Shown here: positions 1 through 7,779 of the stretch, one piece after another | Layout of the letters: every line of letters begins with the position of its first letter | How positions within the stretch are numbered: position 1 is the stretch's first letter | Source of the DNA: Pseudomonadota bacterium | GTDB lineage: Bacteria; Pseudomonadota; Alphaproteobacteria; Acetobacterales; Acetobacteraceae | Direction of reading: 5' to 3' | DNA: 59,433 nucleotides | NCBI GenBank assembly: GCA_021818505.1 | Contig: JAKADX010000022.1 | Coordinates: forward strand, 1-59,433 | Position numbers and translations under genes: made by a program | Notes under the pieces: model-generated | The model's input: the letters and a program-made list of their open reading frames with translations, nothing else | What the model was told of the DNA's origin: nothing | Database searches by the model: none

Positions 1-498
1 CCCCGCCGGTGGCGCGGCCGGGAGCGGGTCGGCAGGCGCCGGCCCGGCCGGCGGCGGCCGGCGCGGCGTCGCGGGCGGCGCCAGCCCCAGCATCCGGCAG
101 AGCGGGCGCAGCAGGCGGCGCATCTGCGGGGCCGCCTCGAGCAGCGCCGCCATCTCCGGCTCCGCCAGCAGGTGGCGCAGTTGCGAGCCGTATCCCGCGG
201 CCTCGCAGGGTACCAGCGGCAGCAGCCAGGCGAAGCCGTCCGGCAGGACGGGCGGCGTGCGGCGCCGGGGCGCGGCCGTCCGGGTGGGTGGCCGGCGGGC
301 GGGATAGCGCCGGTGCCGCCCGGCCTCGACGCGGGCGGCCAGGGCCACGATCTGCGCGGCGATGCGGCGCAGCCGCGACCAGATCAGGATGACCAGCGTC
401 CCCGCCAGCCGGTCCCGGCCACCGCCGCGCGCCGCGACCGCGCGGCACAGGCCGTCGATGATGGCGGCAAAGCGTTCAACGTGCGGGCGGGGCGGCAT
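1..498 (-). CDS. Pro/Arg-rich unknown family, copy 1 (3' end outside window)
   Basis: At least 166 codons, reading off the window edge. It begins MPPRPHVERFAAIIDGLC and shares its body with two other genes here (33243-33839 and 58908-59433). Shared blocks include GGGRDRLAGTLVILIW, a basic Arg/Pro segment, LLAEPEMAALL and APQMRRLLRPL. The tail is Pro/Ala-rich. I recognise no domain and assign no function. The ATG at 498 lies exactly 9 nt after a promoter-like GTTAGT, as in the other copies, and no Shine-Dalgarno is visible. The body is helical and basic, so nucleic-acid or membrane contact is possible, but that is speculation. Confidence 0.7.
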   Translation of the reverse strand, partial: MPPRPHVERFAAIIDGLCRAVAARGGGRDRLAGTLVILIWSRLRRIAAQIVALAARVEAGRHRRYPARRPPTRTAAPRRRTPPVLPDGFAWLLPLVPCEAAGYGSQLRHLLAEPEMAALLEAAPQMRRLLRPLCRMLGLAPPATPRRPPPAGPAPADPLPAAPPAG

Positions 499-507
499 GA
501 CAGTCTC

Positions 508-535
508 ACTAACACGTCCGGCCGCGCCTGGGCAA
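508..535 (-). promoter_or_regulatory. Promoter-like element of copy 1 (leaderless candidate)
   Basis: On the minus strand TTGCCC (535-530), a 16-nt spacer and GTTAGT (513-508) are followed by 9 nt and the ATG at 498. The same arrangement precedes the other two family members. The short distance implies transcription starting at or next to the start codon. Confidence 0.55.
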
Positions 536-567
536 GCGCGATCCTGCGCGCCTGTCCTGCCTGGACG

Positions 568-1143
568 TCAGCGTCGGGCGCCGTGCGCGCCGATGAAGCC
601 GGCGAAGGCGGCAAGCTGCTGGCCGATGAAGTCCCGCGTCGCCGCGTCGGTGATCTCCGCGGTGGCCTGGTCGATCCGCTGCGCGCAGTTGCCGATGAAG
701 ATTTCCGGCTTGTTCAGCACCAGCGCGTCGAGGAACACCATCGACCGGCGCAGCTCGTACTGCACCCGCCCGCCGCCGAGCGGCCCGGGCGAGGCCGATT
801 GCAGCGCCACCGGCTTGCCGGCGAAGGGCTGGTTCGGCAGGCGCGACACCCAGTCGATCGCGTTCTTCAGCCCGCCGGGAATCCCGAAATTGTATTCCGG
901 CGTCACGATGATCACGCCATCGGCCGCGCGCAGCGCATCGGCGAGCGCGGTCACCGGAGCCGGAAAGCCGGACGCGGCCTGGAGGTCGGCGTTGTAGAGC
1001 GGGAAGGCGTCGAAGGGCGGCGCCTCGCTGATCCGCATGGTCTCCGGCGCCAGCCCCGGCAGCGCCTGCATCACCATGCGGTTGTACGAGCTCTTGCGCA
1101 GACTGCCACAGATGCTGACGACGGTGAGCGTGCGATCGGCCAT
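568..1143 (-). CDS. NADPH-dependent FMN reductase family protein
   Basis: 191 aa, a flavodoxin-like NAD(P)H:FMN/quinone reductase of the ChrR/YieF type. The phosphate-binding loop reads SICGSLRKSSYNR near the N-terminus and the flavin motif is TPEYNFGIPG. Family members reduce quinones, chromate or azo compounds with NADPH and FMN in the cytosol. The start at 1143 is chosen because GGAGAGGA lies just upstream; the frame stays open further 5' but that part is not family-like. Size is normal for the family. The physiological substrate cannot be told from sequence. Confidence 0.88.
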   Translation of the reverse strand: MADRTLTVVSICGSLRKSSYNRMVMQALPGLAPETMRISEAPPFDAFPLYNADLQAASGFPAPVTALADALRAADGVIIVTPEYNFGIPGGLKNAIDWVSRLPNQPFAGKPVALQSASPGPLGGGRVQYELRRSMVFLDALVLNKPEIFIGNCAQRIDQATAEITDAATRDFIGQQLAAFAGFIGAHGARR

Positions 1144-1678
1144 GCGGTCCTCTCCGGCGGGGTTGCCACGGGCGGCGGAGCCTAACCGCAGACGCGCGGC
1201 GCGGGCAAACCGGGCCTTTGGGTCGTGTCGCAGTTTGAAGGTCGGGGTGGTGTGGAAAGCGGCCAGACGGCCTTCGGGCATCGTTGCTGCAGCTCCGGAC
1301 GTTCGCTTCGCGGCCAGAGTTGGCCGAATCCGCAAGGGCGACTATCTGACGCGGAACAGCTAAAGCGGCTGCTGCCGCGGAACGGTGTTTCGGCGGATAT
1401 CGAAGATATCGCGCTCGCACGTAATCTCCCTGGCAATGCGACTTGTTGGATTGTCAAAGCCTCTCCACCCCTGGGGAAGTGGAGAAAAGCCGTATCACTT
1501 GTGCGCATTATGCGCGCAATATCACGCAGAAGCTCGGGATTCCCCGACTCGTGGCCGACGTGACGCCTTTGTTGGCGCTGGGCCACCGGTGGGAGATCGA
1601 GTCGGCTTCGCAAGAAGGTTCTGCGTGGTCTCGTCGGCCTTTTGCCCGGCGAGCCGTGGAAAGGTGGTGATTGTCGGC
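1144..1678. other. Intergenic region upstream of the SIR2-HerA insert
   Basis: 535 bases with no convincing gene. Bases 1207-1345 look like decayed intergenic repeat sequence of high GC. From about 1380 the composition becomes more AT-rich, marking the approximate left edge of the defence insert. Two palindromes are visible: GATATC-GAA-GATATC at 1396-1410 and a perfect 13-bp palindrome GCGCATTATGCGC at 1503-1515. Either could be a regulator site for the downstream operon, but I see no clear -35/-10 pair. Confidence 0.5.
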
Positions 1679-3082
1679 ATGGACGCACTTTTCGAGAAGA
1701 CGCCAGCGCCAACAGGGGGATTTGAACTAATCGGGCCATCGGAAGATGGCACGGTCAATAACCTATTGTCGACGCTGAGCGAGAGAGACAGGAGGCTGCG
1801 CCTTCAAGCGTTGATTGCCGAGTGGTTGCGTATGGAAAACCTTGTCGTGCTGACGGGCGCCGGTACGTCGGTCAGTTCAGGCGGCAAGACCATGGACAAT
1901 TTGGAGAAAGCCGTCCTCCAGACGGTCAAAGCGATAGAAGAATGCCCGGCTAGCGTTGTCCCGATCATCGACGCCCAGTTGGCTACCAGGGAATCGAAGT
2001 TAGGATTCGAAGATTGGCTGTCCTACATCGTGAATGCCAGCTTCATCGGGGCGGCCGATCGGTCGCCGTTTTCCGGGGTGCTGTGGAAGGACGGTAGCAC
2101 CCCTTCGCAAAAGGAACTCACATGGCTCACTTCATGGATCGGTAGAGCCATCTTCGCCGAATGCGCCTTAATCTTGCCCGATACGGGTCCCGCCGCCGCC
2201 GCGGCAGGCCATGTTGCACCTCAGCTCGCCTTCCTTGCTAAGCTAGTCGCTCGTGACAGCAATCTCGGACGCGCGCATCTGTTCACGCTCAATTACGACA
2301 CCTTGTTCGAGCAAGCCCTGGAACTGCTGGGCATTCAATATTTCGACGGGTTCACCGGCAGAGCGGACGCCCGGTTCGACCCTTCGGTATATGGACTCGA
2401 CATCTACTATCCGGGAGAGGTGGCCGAGGGCCGTGTCCGCCGCTTCGACAAGTTTCTGCACCTCTATAAGCTGCACGGCTCGATCCATTGGCAATTACGG
2501 GAGAGCGAGCTGCGCGCTCGGCACCCCGACTTGGGCGCGTTCAAGGATTATCATGGACTCTCTGCGGAAGGGGCGGCCGGCTTGACAAAAAAAGCCAAGA
2601 TGCTCCGAACGCTGGCGGACTCGCTGGAGCCGATTGGAATCCTGCCGACGGCGAACAAATTCTCCCAGACTCTTACCATGCCCTTCGCCCATTTATTCCG
2701 TTCCCTACAAAACCGGCTGAGTGCGCCGCAAACTTTTCTGCTCGTCCTCGGCTATGGTTTCGGTGACGATCATGTGACGCGCATCATTGAGACAGCATTG
2801 ATGAATCCGTCGCTCGTCATGCTAGTTGTCGAACCTAATCCCCGCAGCGGTATCATCGACCGTGTGCGGGGCTACAAGGACCTCGGCAAACGAGCCTTCG
2901 TGCTGACGCCGACCGAACATGCTTTCACTGCACGGCCCTTCGATCTCGGCACGTTCGACGACTTTGCTCGTTCTATTATGCCGGATGTGCAATGGCTTGA
3001 CGATTTTCTTCGCTTACGGCGATTTGAAAAGCAGATCAAAGCCTGGACCAATCGTGAGCCCGACACCGACGAAAGAATGTGA
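1679..3082 (+). CDS. SIR2-like NADase subunit of SIR2-HerA antiphage system
   Basis: 467 aa with a SIR2_2-type Rossmann fold. Visible motifs are the NAD-binding GAGTS (60-64), NYDTLFE (205-211), KLHGSIHW containing the likely catalytic His (264-271) and GYGFGDDH (358-365). This is the bacterial immunity type of SIR2, which hydrolyses NAD+, not the CobB deacetylase type with its Zn-Cys cluster. The HerA ATPase follows 8 nt downstream, matching the known two-gene SIR2-HerA defence module in which both proteins form a complex that depletes NAD and/or cleaves DNA on phage infection. ATG 1679 follows AAGGTGG. The frame is open upstream to 1385 but that part lacks family similarity. GC is clearly below that of the neighbours, pointing to transfer. 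Confidence 0.9.
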   Translation: MDALFEKTPAPTGGFELIGPSEDGTVNNLLSTLSERDRRLRLQALIAEWLRMENLVVLTGAGTSVSSGGKTMDNLEKAVLQTVKAIEECPASVVPIIDAQLATRESKLGFEDWLSYIVNASFIGAADRSPFSGVLWKDGSTPSQKELTWLTSWIGRAIFAECALILPDTGPAAAAAGHVAPQLAFLAKLVARDSNLGRAHLFTLNYDTLFEQALELLGIQYFDGFTGRADARFDPSVYGLDIYYPGEVAEGRVRRFDKFLHLYKLHGSIHWQLRESELRARHPDLGAFKDYHGLSAEGAAGLTKKAKMLRTLADSLEPIGILPTANKFSQTLTMPFAHLFRSLQNRLSAPQTFLLVLGYGFGDDHVTRIIETALMNPSLVMLVVEPNPRSGIIDRVRGYKDLGKRAFVLTPTEHAFTARPFDLGTFDDFARSIMPDVQWLDDFLRLRRFEKQIKAWTNREPDTDERM

Positions 3083-3090
3083 CCTGATCG

Positions 3091-5205
3091 ATGGAAAATC
3101 CGCGAGTCATAGGTCATATCGTTGCCGTCCAGGGTTTCCGGGTGAAGGTCGAGCTTCTGCCCGAAACAAAGTCGGCGCTACGCGCCACGCTCGACGGCGT
3201 GCAGATCGCGGTCGCGATCAACGCCTATTTGATCTTCTCAATCGGCGCCGGGCAGTTCGTCATCGGCGTCATTACCGATCTAGAATCGCGTGAGAGCTAC
3301 GATCCGAGTACCGGCGACGAACTGACGCTCGAATTGGTCAAGCCGCGCCGGATCGCCAGCGTTCAACTGCTTGGAACAATTCAGCACGACGGCACGAAGG
3401 GGGCCTTCAGTCCGGGCATCACGATCCTACCGACGCTGGACACGGCGGCTGAAATCGGATCGCCGGACATACTGAAGTCGATCTTCGAGAGGCCGCCGCG
3501 GCGCAACCGGCCGGAAGGCTTCGAGGGCGAAGACTTCGACTGCGAACTGCGGATCGGAGCCCCAACCGGCCAGCCCGTCGGCGCAGTCCAGGCATCCTAT
3601 AACGACTTGTTTTCAAGGCCGCTGGCCATAGTCGGCAACACCGGCTCCGGAAAGTCGTTCACAGTCTCAAGCCTGATCCAGAAAGCGATGACAGCGCTGG
3701 GAACCTTCGGCAACGAACCGCATCTCTTCATCTTGGATATCAATGGCGAATATGGCCGCGCGTTTCTTAGCGAAGATGCTAAACTTGAACGTCGACCGGA
3801 CTGCATCTATCTCAATGGTGTCGAATTTGGCGTTCCGGTCTGGCTCTTCAACGCTAATGAAATATGCGCCTGGCTGAGCGCCTCCGAGCAAACGCAGGAG
3901 CCGGTACTGAAGGATTGGTGGGCGATTGCCAAGGCAGGACAGGATGGTCAGGGTCAAGTACCAACCGTCAACCTGCTGCGCCATGCGATTACGAAGGCAA
4001 ACATTATCCTTCAAACACTGGACGCGCCCAATAAGCCGTACAAAAAAATCTGCTGCCAGCAATTCAAGATACTGAAAGATTACGTGGGGCAAAGATCAAT
4101 CGAAGGCATTGATGCGCTCCGCAACACACTTTTGCCGCACATGGCCCAATACAGAGCCCAGGATAGGTCCATCGATTGGGAGTCACCCGAGAACGAGGCG
4201 CAAATTCGTGCCGCTACCGAAGCAGTCATCGGCAATCTGAAGGCCGCGATTGCGGGTGAAGCGGCGGTCGCTACCTTGAGCGCGACGACGGCCGACAGTC
4301 CCCGCTTTATAGCGACGGCCCGTTTGGTGGACCCGACGCTCTTGGATAGCGCGACACCGGCCGAAGACGTCGGCCGCATCGAGGCCCATCTGACAACGCT
4401 TAAACTTCGCCTGAAGACACGCCTCGACGATCCCCGTTGGCGCTCATTTCTCAATTACGGGGAAGAGGCAACACGCTTCTCGTCATTGTCCGAATGGATG
4501 GACCGATTTGGCTTGGGCCGACGAGAAGGACCGCGGGTTTCAATCATCGATCTTTCCATGCTGAGCCATGAAGTCCTACCCTACGCGTGTTCCGTCGTAG
4601 GCCGCGTGCTGCTTGAGGCGCGGGAAAACTTGCCCGCGTCGCGGCGATTCAAACATCCGTGGGTCCTTGTTCTCGAAGAAGCGCATAACTATGCGCGTCC
4701 GCCTCGGGCCGACGAGGAGCGCGGCCAAACGTTATCGCGTCTGGCGTTCGAGAGGATCGCTAAGGAAGGCCGGAAGTTCGGCCTTTCCCTTATAATCGCG
4801 AGTCAGCGGCCAAGCGAGATCAGTCCGACCATCATCAGTCAGTGCGCCAATTTCATCAGCCATCGGCTGCAAAATCCTGACGATATCGACCACTTCCGAC
4901 GCATCATTCCGACGCAGGCGCGTCGCCTTCTCGACCAAGTGACCATTCTCGCTTCCGGGGAGGCCATTGTCTTCGGCAGCGCCTTCCATGTGCCGACACG
5001 TGTACAGTTCGACCCACCGACACCTGGCCCATTTAGCCAAACAGCTGCGCCCTTCCACGAGTGGAGGACGGAGACGGCACCTTTCCCGTTGAGTGAGATC
5101 ATCCAGGCATGGGGACTCAACAAGGCAGTCGAAACAGCAGCGTTGCCGGTGGCGCCGGACGAATCTGGCGGCACATCCGTCAACGGGGACGAGGTGCCCT
5201 TCTGA
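3091..5205 (+). CDS. herA: HerA-like ATPase/translocase of SIR2-HerA antiphage system
   Basis: 704 aa. The N-terminal ~150 residues look like the HAS beta-barrel of HerA/FtsK-type ATPases. The RecA-like domain has Walker A GNTGSGKS (182-189), the segment ILDINGEYGRAF (~217-228), Walker B VLVLEEAHNYAR (~524-535) and the sensor SQRPSEISP (~571). HerA proteins form hexameric rings. In this module the ring pairs with the SIR2 subunit encoded 8 nt upstream and is thought to sense or translocate DNA. Base composition matches the SIR2 gene and differs from the flanks, so the two arrived together. The ORF is intact, so the system is probably functional. Confidence 0.92.
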   Translation: MENPRVIGHIVAVQGFRVKVELLPETKSALRATLDGVQIAVAINAYLIFSIGAGQFVIGVITDLESRESYDPSTGDELTLELVKPRRIASVQLLGTIQHDGTKGAFSPGITILPTLDTAAEIGSPDILKSIFERPPRRNRPEGFEGEDFDCELRIGAPTGQPVGAVQASYNDLFSRPLAIVGNTGSGKSFTVSSLIQKAMTALGTFGNEPHLFILDINGEYGRAFLSEDAKLERRPDCIYLNGVEFGVPVWLFNANEICAWLSASEQTQEPVLKDWWAIAKAGQDGQGQVPTVNLLRHAITKANIILQTLDAPNKPYKKICCQQFKILKDYVGQRSIEGIDALRNTLLPHMAQYRAQDRSIDWESPENEAQIRAATEAVIGNLKAAIAGEAAVATLSATTADSPRFIATARLVDPTLLDSATPAEDVGRIEAHLTTLKLRLKTRLDDPRWRSFLNYGEEATRFSSLSEWMDRFGLGRREGPRVSIIDLSMLSHEVLPYACSVVGRVLLEARENLPASRRFKHPWVLVLEEAHNYARPPRADEERGQTLSRLAFERIAKEGRKFGLSLIIASQRPSEISPTIISQCANFISHRLQNPDDIDHFRRIIPTQARRLLDQVTILASGEAIVFGSAFHVPTRVQFDPPTPGPFSQTAAPFHEWRTETAPFPLSEIIQAWGLNKAVETAALPVAPDESGGTSVNGDEVPF

Positions 5206-5481
5206 ATCTTGCCATAGCGTTCGAGACTTGAGAGTAGTGCCTCGTCGCCACTCCCTCGTGGCTGCTCCTGGCCCACAACTGCCAGCACGGCTATTCAAGA
5301 GCAGGGGGGAGTCCGCTGTCGGAAAACCAGCGGTCGCGTACGGATCGGCTGGAATGGGCGCGACGCCGGCGGAGCCCGGCGTTCCCGAATGTTCGTGTCC
5401 GGGATCGCCTGATGGGTCTGCGTACGGCAGACTTGGGTCGAACCCCGACACTCCAGCCAAGACGCGACCAGCCTCCGGCCG
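5206..5481. other. Intergenic region after herA
   Basis: About 276 bases with no gene, no T-tract terminator and no recognisable attachment site. It covers the right-hand change from the lower-GC defence module back to high GC. The motif GGGTCGAACCCC near 5430 resembles a tRNA T-arm only superficially. Confidence 0.45.
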
Positions 5482-6075
5482 TCAGCCCAGCGTCGCCGCG
5501 ATCAGCGCGGCCACATCATCGCTCCCCTGCGCGCGCAGCGCCGCGATGACGCTCTGGCGGTCGGCGATGCTGCGGTTCTGCGTCATCTTCCACTGCGCCT
5601 CGATCCGCTGCGAGCGCAGGCGGAAGGCGCGGATGCCGCGCATCATGCCGGCCATGTAGCCGGCCGGCAGCGCGTCGAGCGAGAACGCCGCGTCGTGCGC
5701 GCCGAGGCGGCGCAGCATCGCGCGCATTTCGCCGTCGTCGGTCATCGCCTCCAGCGCGCCGTGGACATGCACGGCGGCGTAGTCCCAGGTCGGCACCGCC
5801 GGCTGCGTCACGTACCAGCTTGGCGAGATATAGGCGTGCGGGCCGCCGAAGATGGCGAGCGCCTCGGCGCCGGCGGCGATCCGCGCGCATTGCGGGTTGC
5901 CGGCGGCCAGATGGCCCTCCAGCACCAGCGCAGCGCCCTCGCGCATCACGGTGAACGGGATCGGCGAGGCGTCCAGCCCGCCGGCCGCCGTCACCAGCAG
6001 GCCGAACGGATGCGCCGCGATCAGTGCCGTGATGCGGTCGAGGTCGGGCTCGGCGAAGGCGGGGCGGTCGTACAT
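5482..6075 (-). CDS. PaiB-family FMN-binding negative transcriptional regulator
   Basis: 197 aa. The PaiB signature is present: YISPSWY followed by VPTWDYAAVHVHG, and the C-terminal KMTQNRS. The family has a split-barrel flavin-binding fold. Bacillus PaiB was named a repressor of sporulation and protease genes, but many members may be flavin-dependent oxidoreductases. The start is 18 nt after the amidase stop, so the two are probably co-transcribed. A 14-bp tandem duplication (about 6082-6107) lies between and across their ends and supplies the GGAATGAG ribosome site. Confidence 0.88.
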   Translation of the reverse strand: MYDRPAFAEPDLDRITALIAAHPFGLLVTAAGGLDASPIPFTVMREGAALVLEGHLAAGNPQCARIAAGAEALAIFGGPHAYISPSWYVTQPAVPTWDYAAVHVHGALEAMTDDGEMRAMLRRLGAHDAAFSLDALPAGYMAGMMRGIRAFRLRSQRIEAQWKMTQNRSIADRQSVIAALRAQGSDDVAALIAATLG

Positions 6076-6093
6076 GGCCTCATTCCAGTTCGC

Positions 6094-7488
6094 TCATTCC
6101 AGTTCGGGCATCGGGAAGGGCTGCGCGACCTCCAGCGTGCGGGCCGCGCGCAGCACCAGGTCGTCGCGATACAGCGCGGCGGCGAGTTGCACCGAGCGGG
6201 GCAGGCCGTTGGCGGTGAAGCCCATCGGCACCGCGATCGCCGGCTGGCGGGTGAGGTTGAACACGAAGGTCCACGGCGCCCACTCATGCCCCAGCGCATG
6301 GACCGGATCGGTGAGCGGCGCGTCGGCGAGCGGGGCGGCGGCCGGCACGGTGGGGCATAGCACGAGATCATAAGTCTGGTGAAAGCGCGCCATCGCGTGC
6401 GCCGCCGCGATGCGCGTCGCCTCGATATCGGCCGCGTCGATCGCCGACAGGCCGCCCATGGCGCGCGCCACGTCGAGCAGCCCGGCATCCAGCATGTGCC
6501 GCCGCGATTCCGGGAAGGACGCGACCAGCCGGGCGAGTGCCACGCCCCAGATCGGGGCGAAGGTCGCGCGCGTGTCGGGCAGGCCGGGATCGGCCTCCTC
6601 CACCTCGGCACCCGCTTCCATCAGCATCCGTGCCGCGTCCTCGACCGCGGCGATGCCCTCCCAATCCACCGGCGCATCGAATCCCGGCCGGCGCAGCACG
6701 GCAACGCGCAACTCCGCCACCCCTTCCTCGATGCCGTCGCGCCAGTCACGCTTGTCGTCAGGCAGCGAATACGGGTCGCGCAGGTCGAAGCGCGCCATCG
6801 CCGAGAGCATCAGCGCCGCGTCGCGCACGCCGCGCGTGAGCGGGCCGGCGACCGCGACATGGCCGAAGGCGCCGAGCGGCCATTGCGGCACGCGGCCGAA
6901 GCTCGGTTTCAGCCCCACCACGCCGGACCAGGCCGCCGGGATGCGGATCGATCCGCCGCCGTCGGTGCCGATATGCAGCGGGCCGAACCCCGCCGCCGCC
7001 GCTGCCGCGGCCCCGGCCGAGGAGCCGCCGGGCGTGTGCGCCGGGTTCCACGGGTTGCGCGTGATGCCGTGCAGCGGGCAGTCGCCGGGCGATTTCCAGC
7101 CGAACTCGGTGGTGGTGGTCTTGCCGATCACCACCGCGCCCTCGGCCTTCAGCCCGGCCACACTCGGCGCGTCATCGGTCGCCGGGGCGGCGTCGGTCAG
7201 GCGCGAGCCGCGGCGGGTCGGGTGGCCGGCGAGGTCGATCAGATCCTTCACCGTCACCGGCACGCCGTCGAGCATCCCCATCGGCCGGCCGATGCGCCAG
7301 CGCGCCTCGCTCTCCCCGGCCGCCGCGAGCGCCTGCGACGTCATGACGGCGAAGGCGTTGATCGAAGGGTTGAGGCGGGCGACGCGCTCGGTCACCGCCT
7401 GCAGCGCCTCGACCGGGCTGAGACTGCGGCGGGCGTAATGGCCGAGCAGGTCCTCGGCGGTCATCAGGGCGGGGTCGGTTGCGGGCAT
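6094..7488 (-). CDS. Amidase signature family amidohydrolase
   Basis: 464 aa. The Ser-cisSer-Lys triad of the family is complete: Lys81 in VTVKDLIDLAG, cis-Ser156 in TPGGSSAGAAAA and nucleophile Ser180 in DGGGSIRIPAAW. The spacings of 75 and 24 residues match well-studied members. It hydrolyses an amide; aryl/alkyl amides or an indole-acetamide-type substrate are possible. It is too short of context to be GatA, since no gatB or gatC is nearby. ATG 7488 is preferred because residues upstream (to 7557) are Arg/Pro-rich and not family-like. The ribosome site is weak. The PaiB-like gene follows. Confidence 0.88.
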   Translation of the reverse strand: MPATDPALMTAEDLLGHYARRSLSPVEALQAVTERVARLNPSINAFAVMTSQALAAAGESEARWRIGRPMGMLDGVPVTVKDLIDLAGHPTRRGSRLTDAAPATDDAPSVAGLKAEGAVVIGKTTTTEFGWKSPGDCPLHGITRNPWNPAHTPGGSSAGAAAAAAAGFGPLHIGTDGGGSIRIPAAWSGVVGLKPSFGRVPQWPLGAFGHVAVAGPLTRGVRDAALMLSAMARFDLRDPYSLPDDKRDWRDGIEEGVAELRVAVLRRPGFDAPVDWEGIAAVEDAARMLMEAGAEVEEADPGLPDTRATFAPIWGVALARLVASFPESRRHMLDAGLLDVARAMGGLSAIDAADIEATRIAAAHAMARFHQTYDLVLCPTVPAAAPLADAPLTDPVHALGHEWAPWTFVFNLTRQPAIAVPMGFTANGLPRSVQLAAALYRDDLVLRAARTLEVAQPFPMPELE

Positions 7489-7614
7489 GGCAGGTTCCGA
7501 AAGGCGGGCGGGGGCACGCAGCATGGCCAAGCCGGGGCGCCGAGGAAACCCCCGCATGGCAGACCGCCGCTGACGCCCCAGGAGAGGGGCGGCCCCGCGG
7601 GACCGGCCCCGGTC

Positions 7615-7695
7615 CTACCGCCGGCGCGAAATGATCTTGCCCTTGACGGTCACGATCACCACGATAAGCGGGAGGAGCCAGCGATGGTGTTGCAT
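7615..7695 (-). CDS. Possible 26-aa hydrophobic peptide
   Basis: A short frame reading MQHHRWLLPLIVVIVTVKG and ending in a basic SRRR tail, which would make one membrane segment with a positive C-terminus. AAGGG lies about 6 nt before the ATG. It sits between hpnR and the amidase gene, just after the hairpin at 7718-7746. I recognise no family. Its length makes chance occurrence quite possible, but the amphipathic layout and ribosome site make it worth listing. Confidence 0.35.
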   Translation of the reverse strand: MQHHRWLLPLIVVIVTVKGKIISRRR

Positions 7696-7717
7696 CGTTG
7701 ACCCTTGGGGTTGAAAG

Positions 7718-7746
7718 CCGGCCAGGACCATCCTGGCCGGTTTTTC
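7718..7746 (+). terminator. Intrinsic terminator-like hairpin
   Basis: A perfect 10-bp stem CCGGCCAGGA / TCCTGGCCGG with a CCA loop, followed on the plus strand by TTTTTCTT. It lies 34 bases beyond the hpnR stop. As read on the minus strand the hairpin forms but the U-tract is poor, so as a classical terminator it faces the plus strand, where no gene precedes it. It may work weakly in both directions. Confidence 0.6.
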
Positions 7747-7779
7747 TTAGTATTGCCGCCGCGATCGTTGCGCCAGCGG

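Noticed and set aside
1225-1563. 112-codon open frame before the SIR2 gene
   Set aside because: Overlapping frames are equally open, there is no ribosome site or family pattern, and composition is repeat-like.
1679-3082. CobB-type protein deacetylase
   Set aside because: The Zn-binding Cys pairs are missing and motifs are those of the SIR2_2 defence type next to herA.
5425-5450. tRNA T-arm-like GGGTCGAACCCC followed by CCA-like bases
   Set aside because: The loop is too short for a T-loop, and no anticodon or D arm can be formed upstream.
7684-7701. Five-codon leader peptide (MVLHR) with a terminator for attenuation on the plus strand
   Set aside because: No downstream plus-strand gene exists to be controlled; the minus-strand frame is the better reading.
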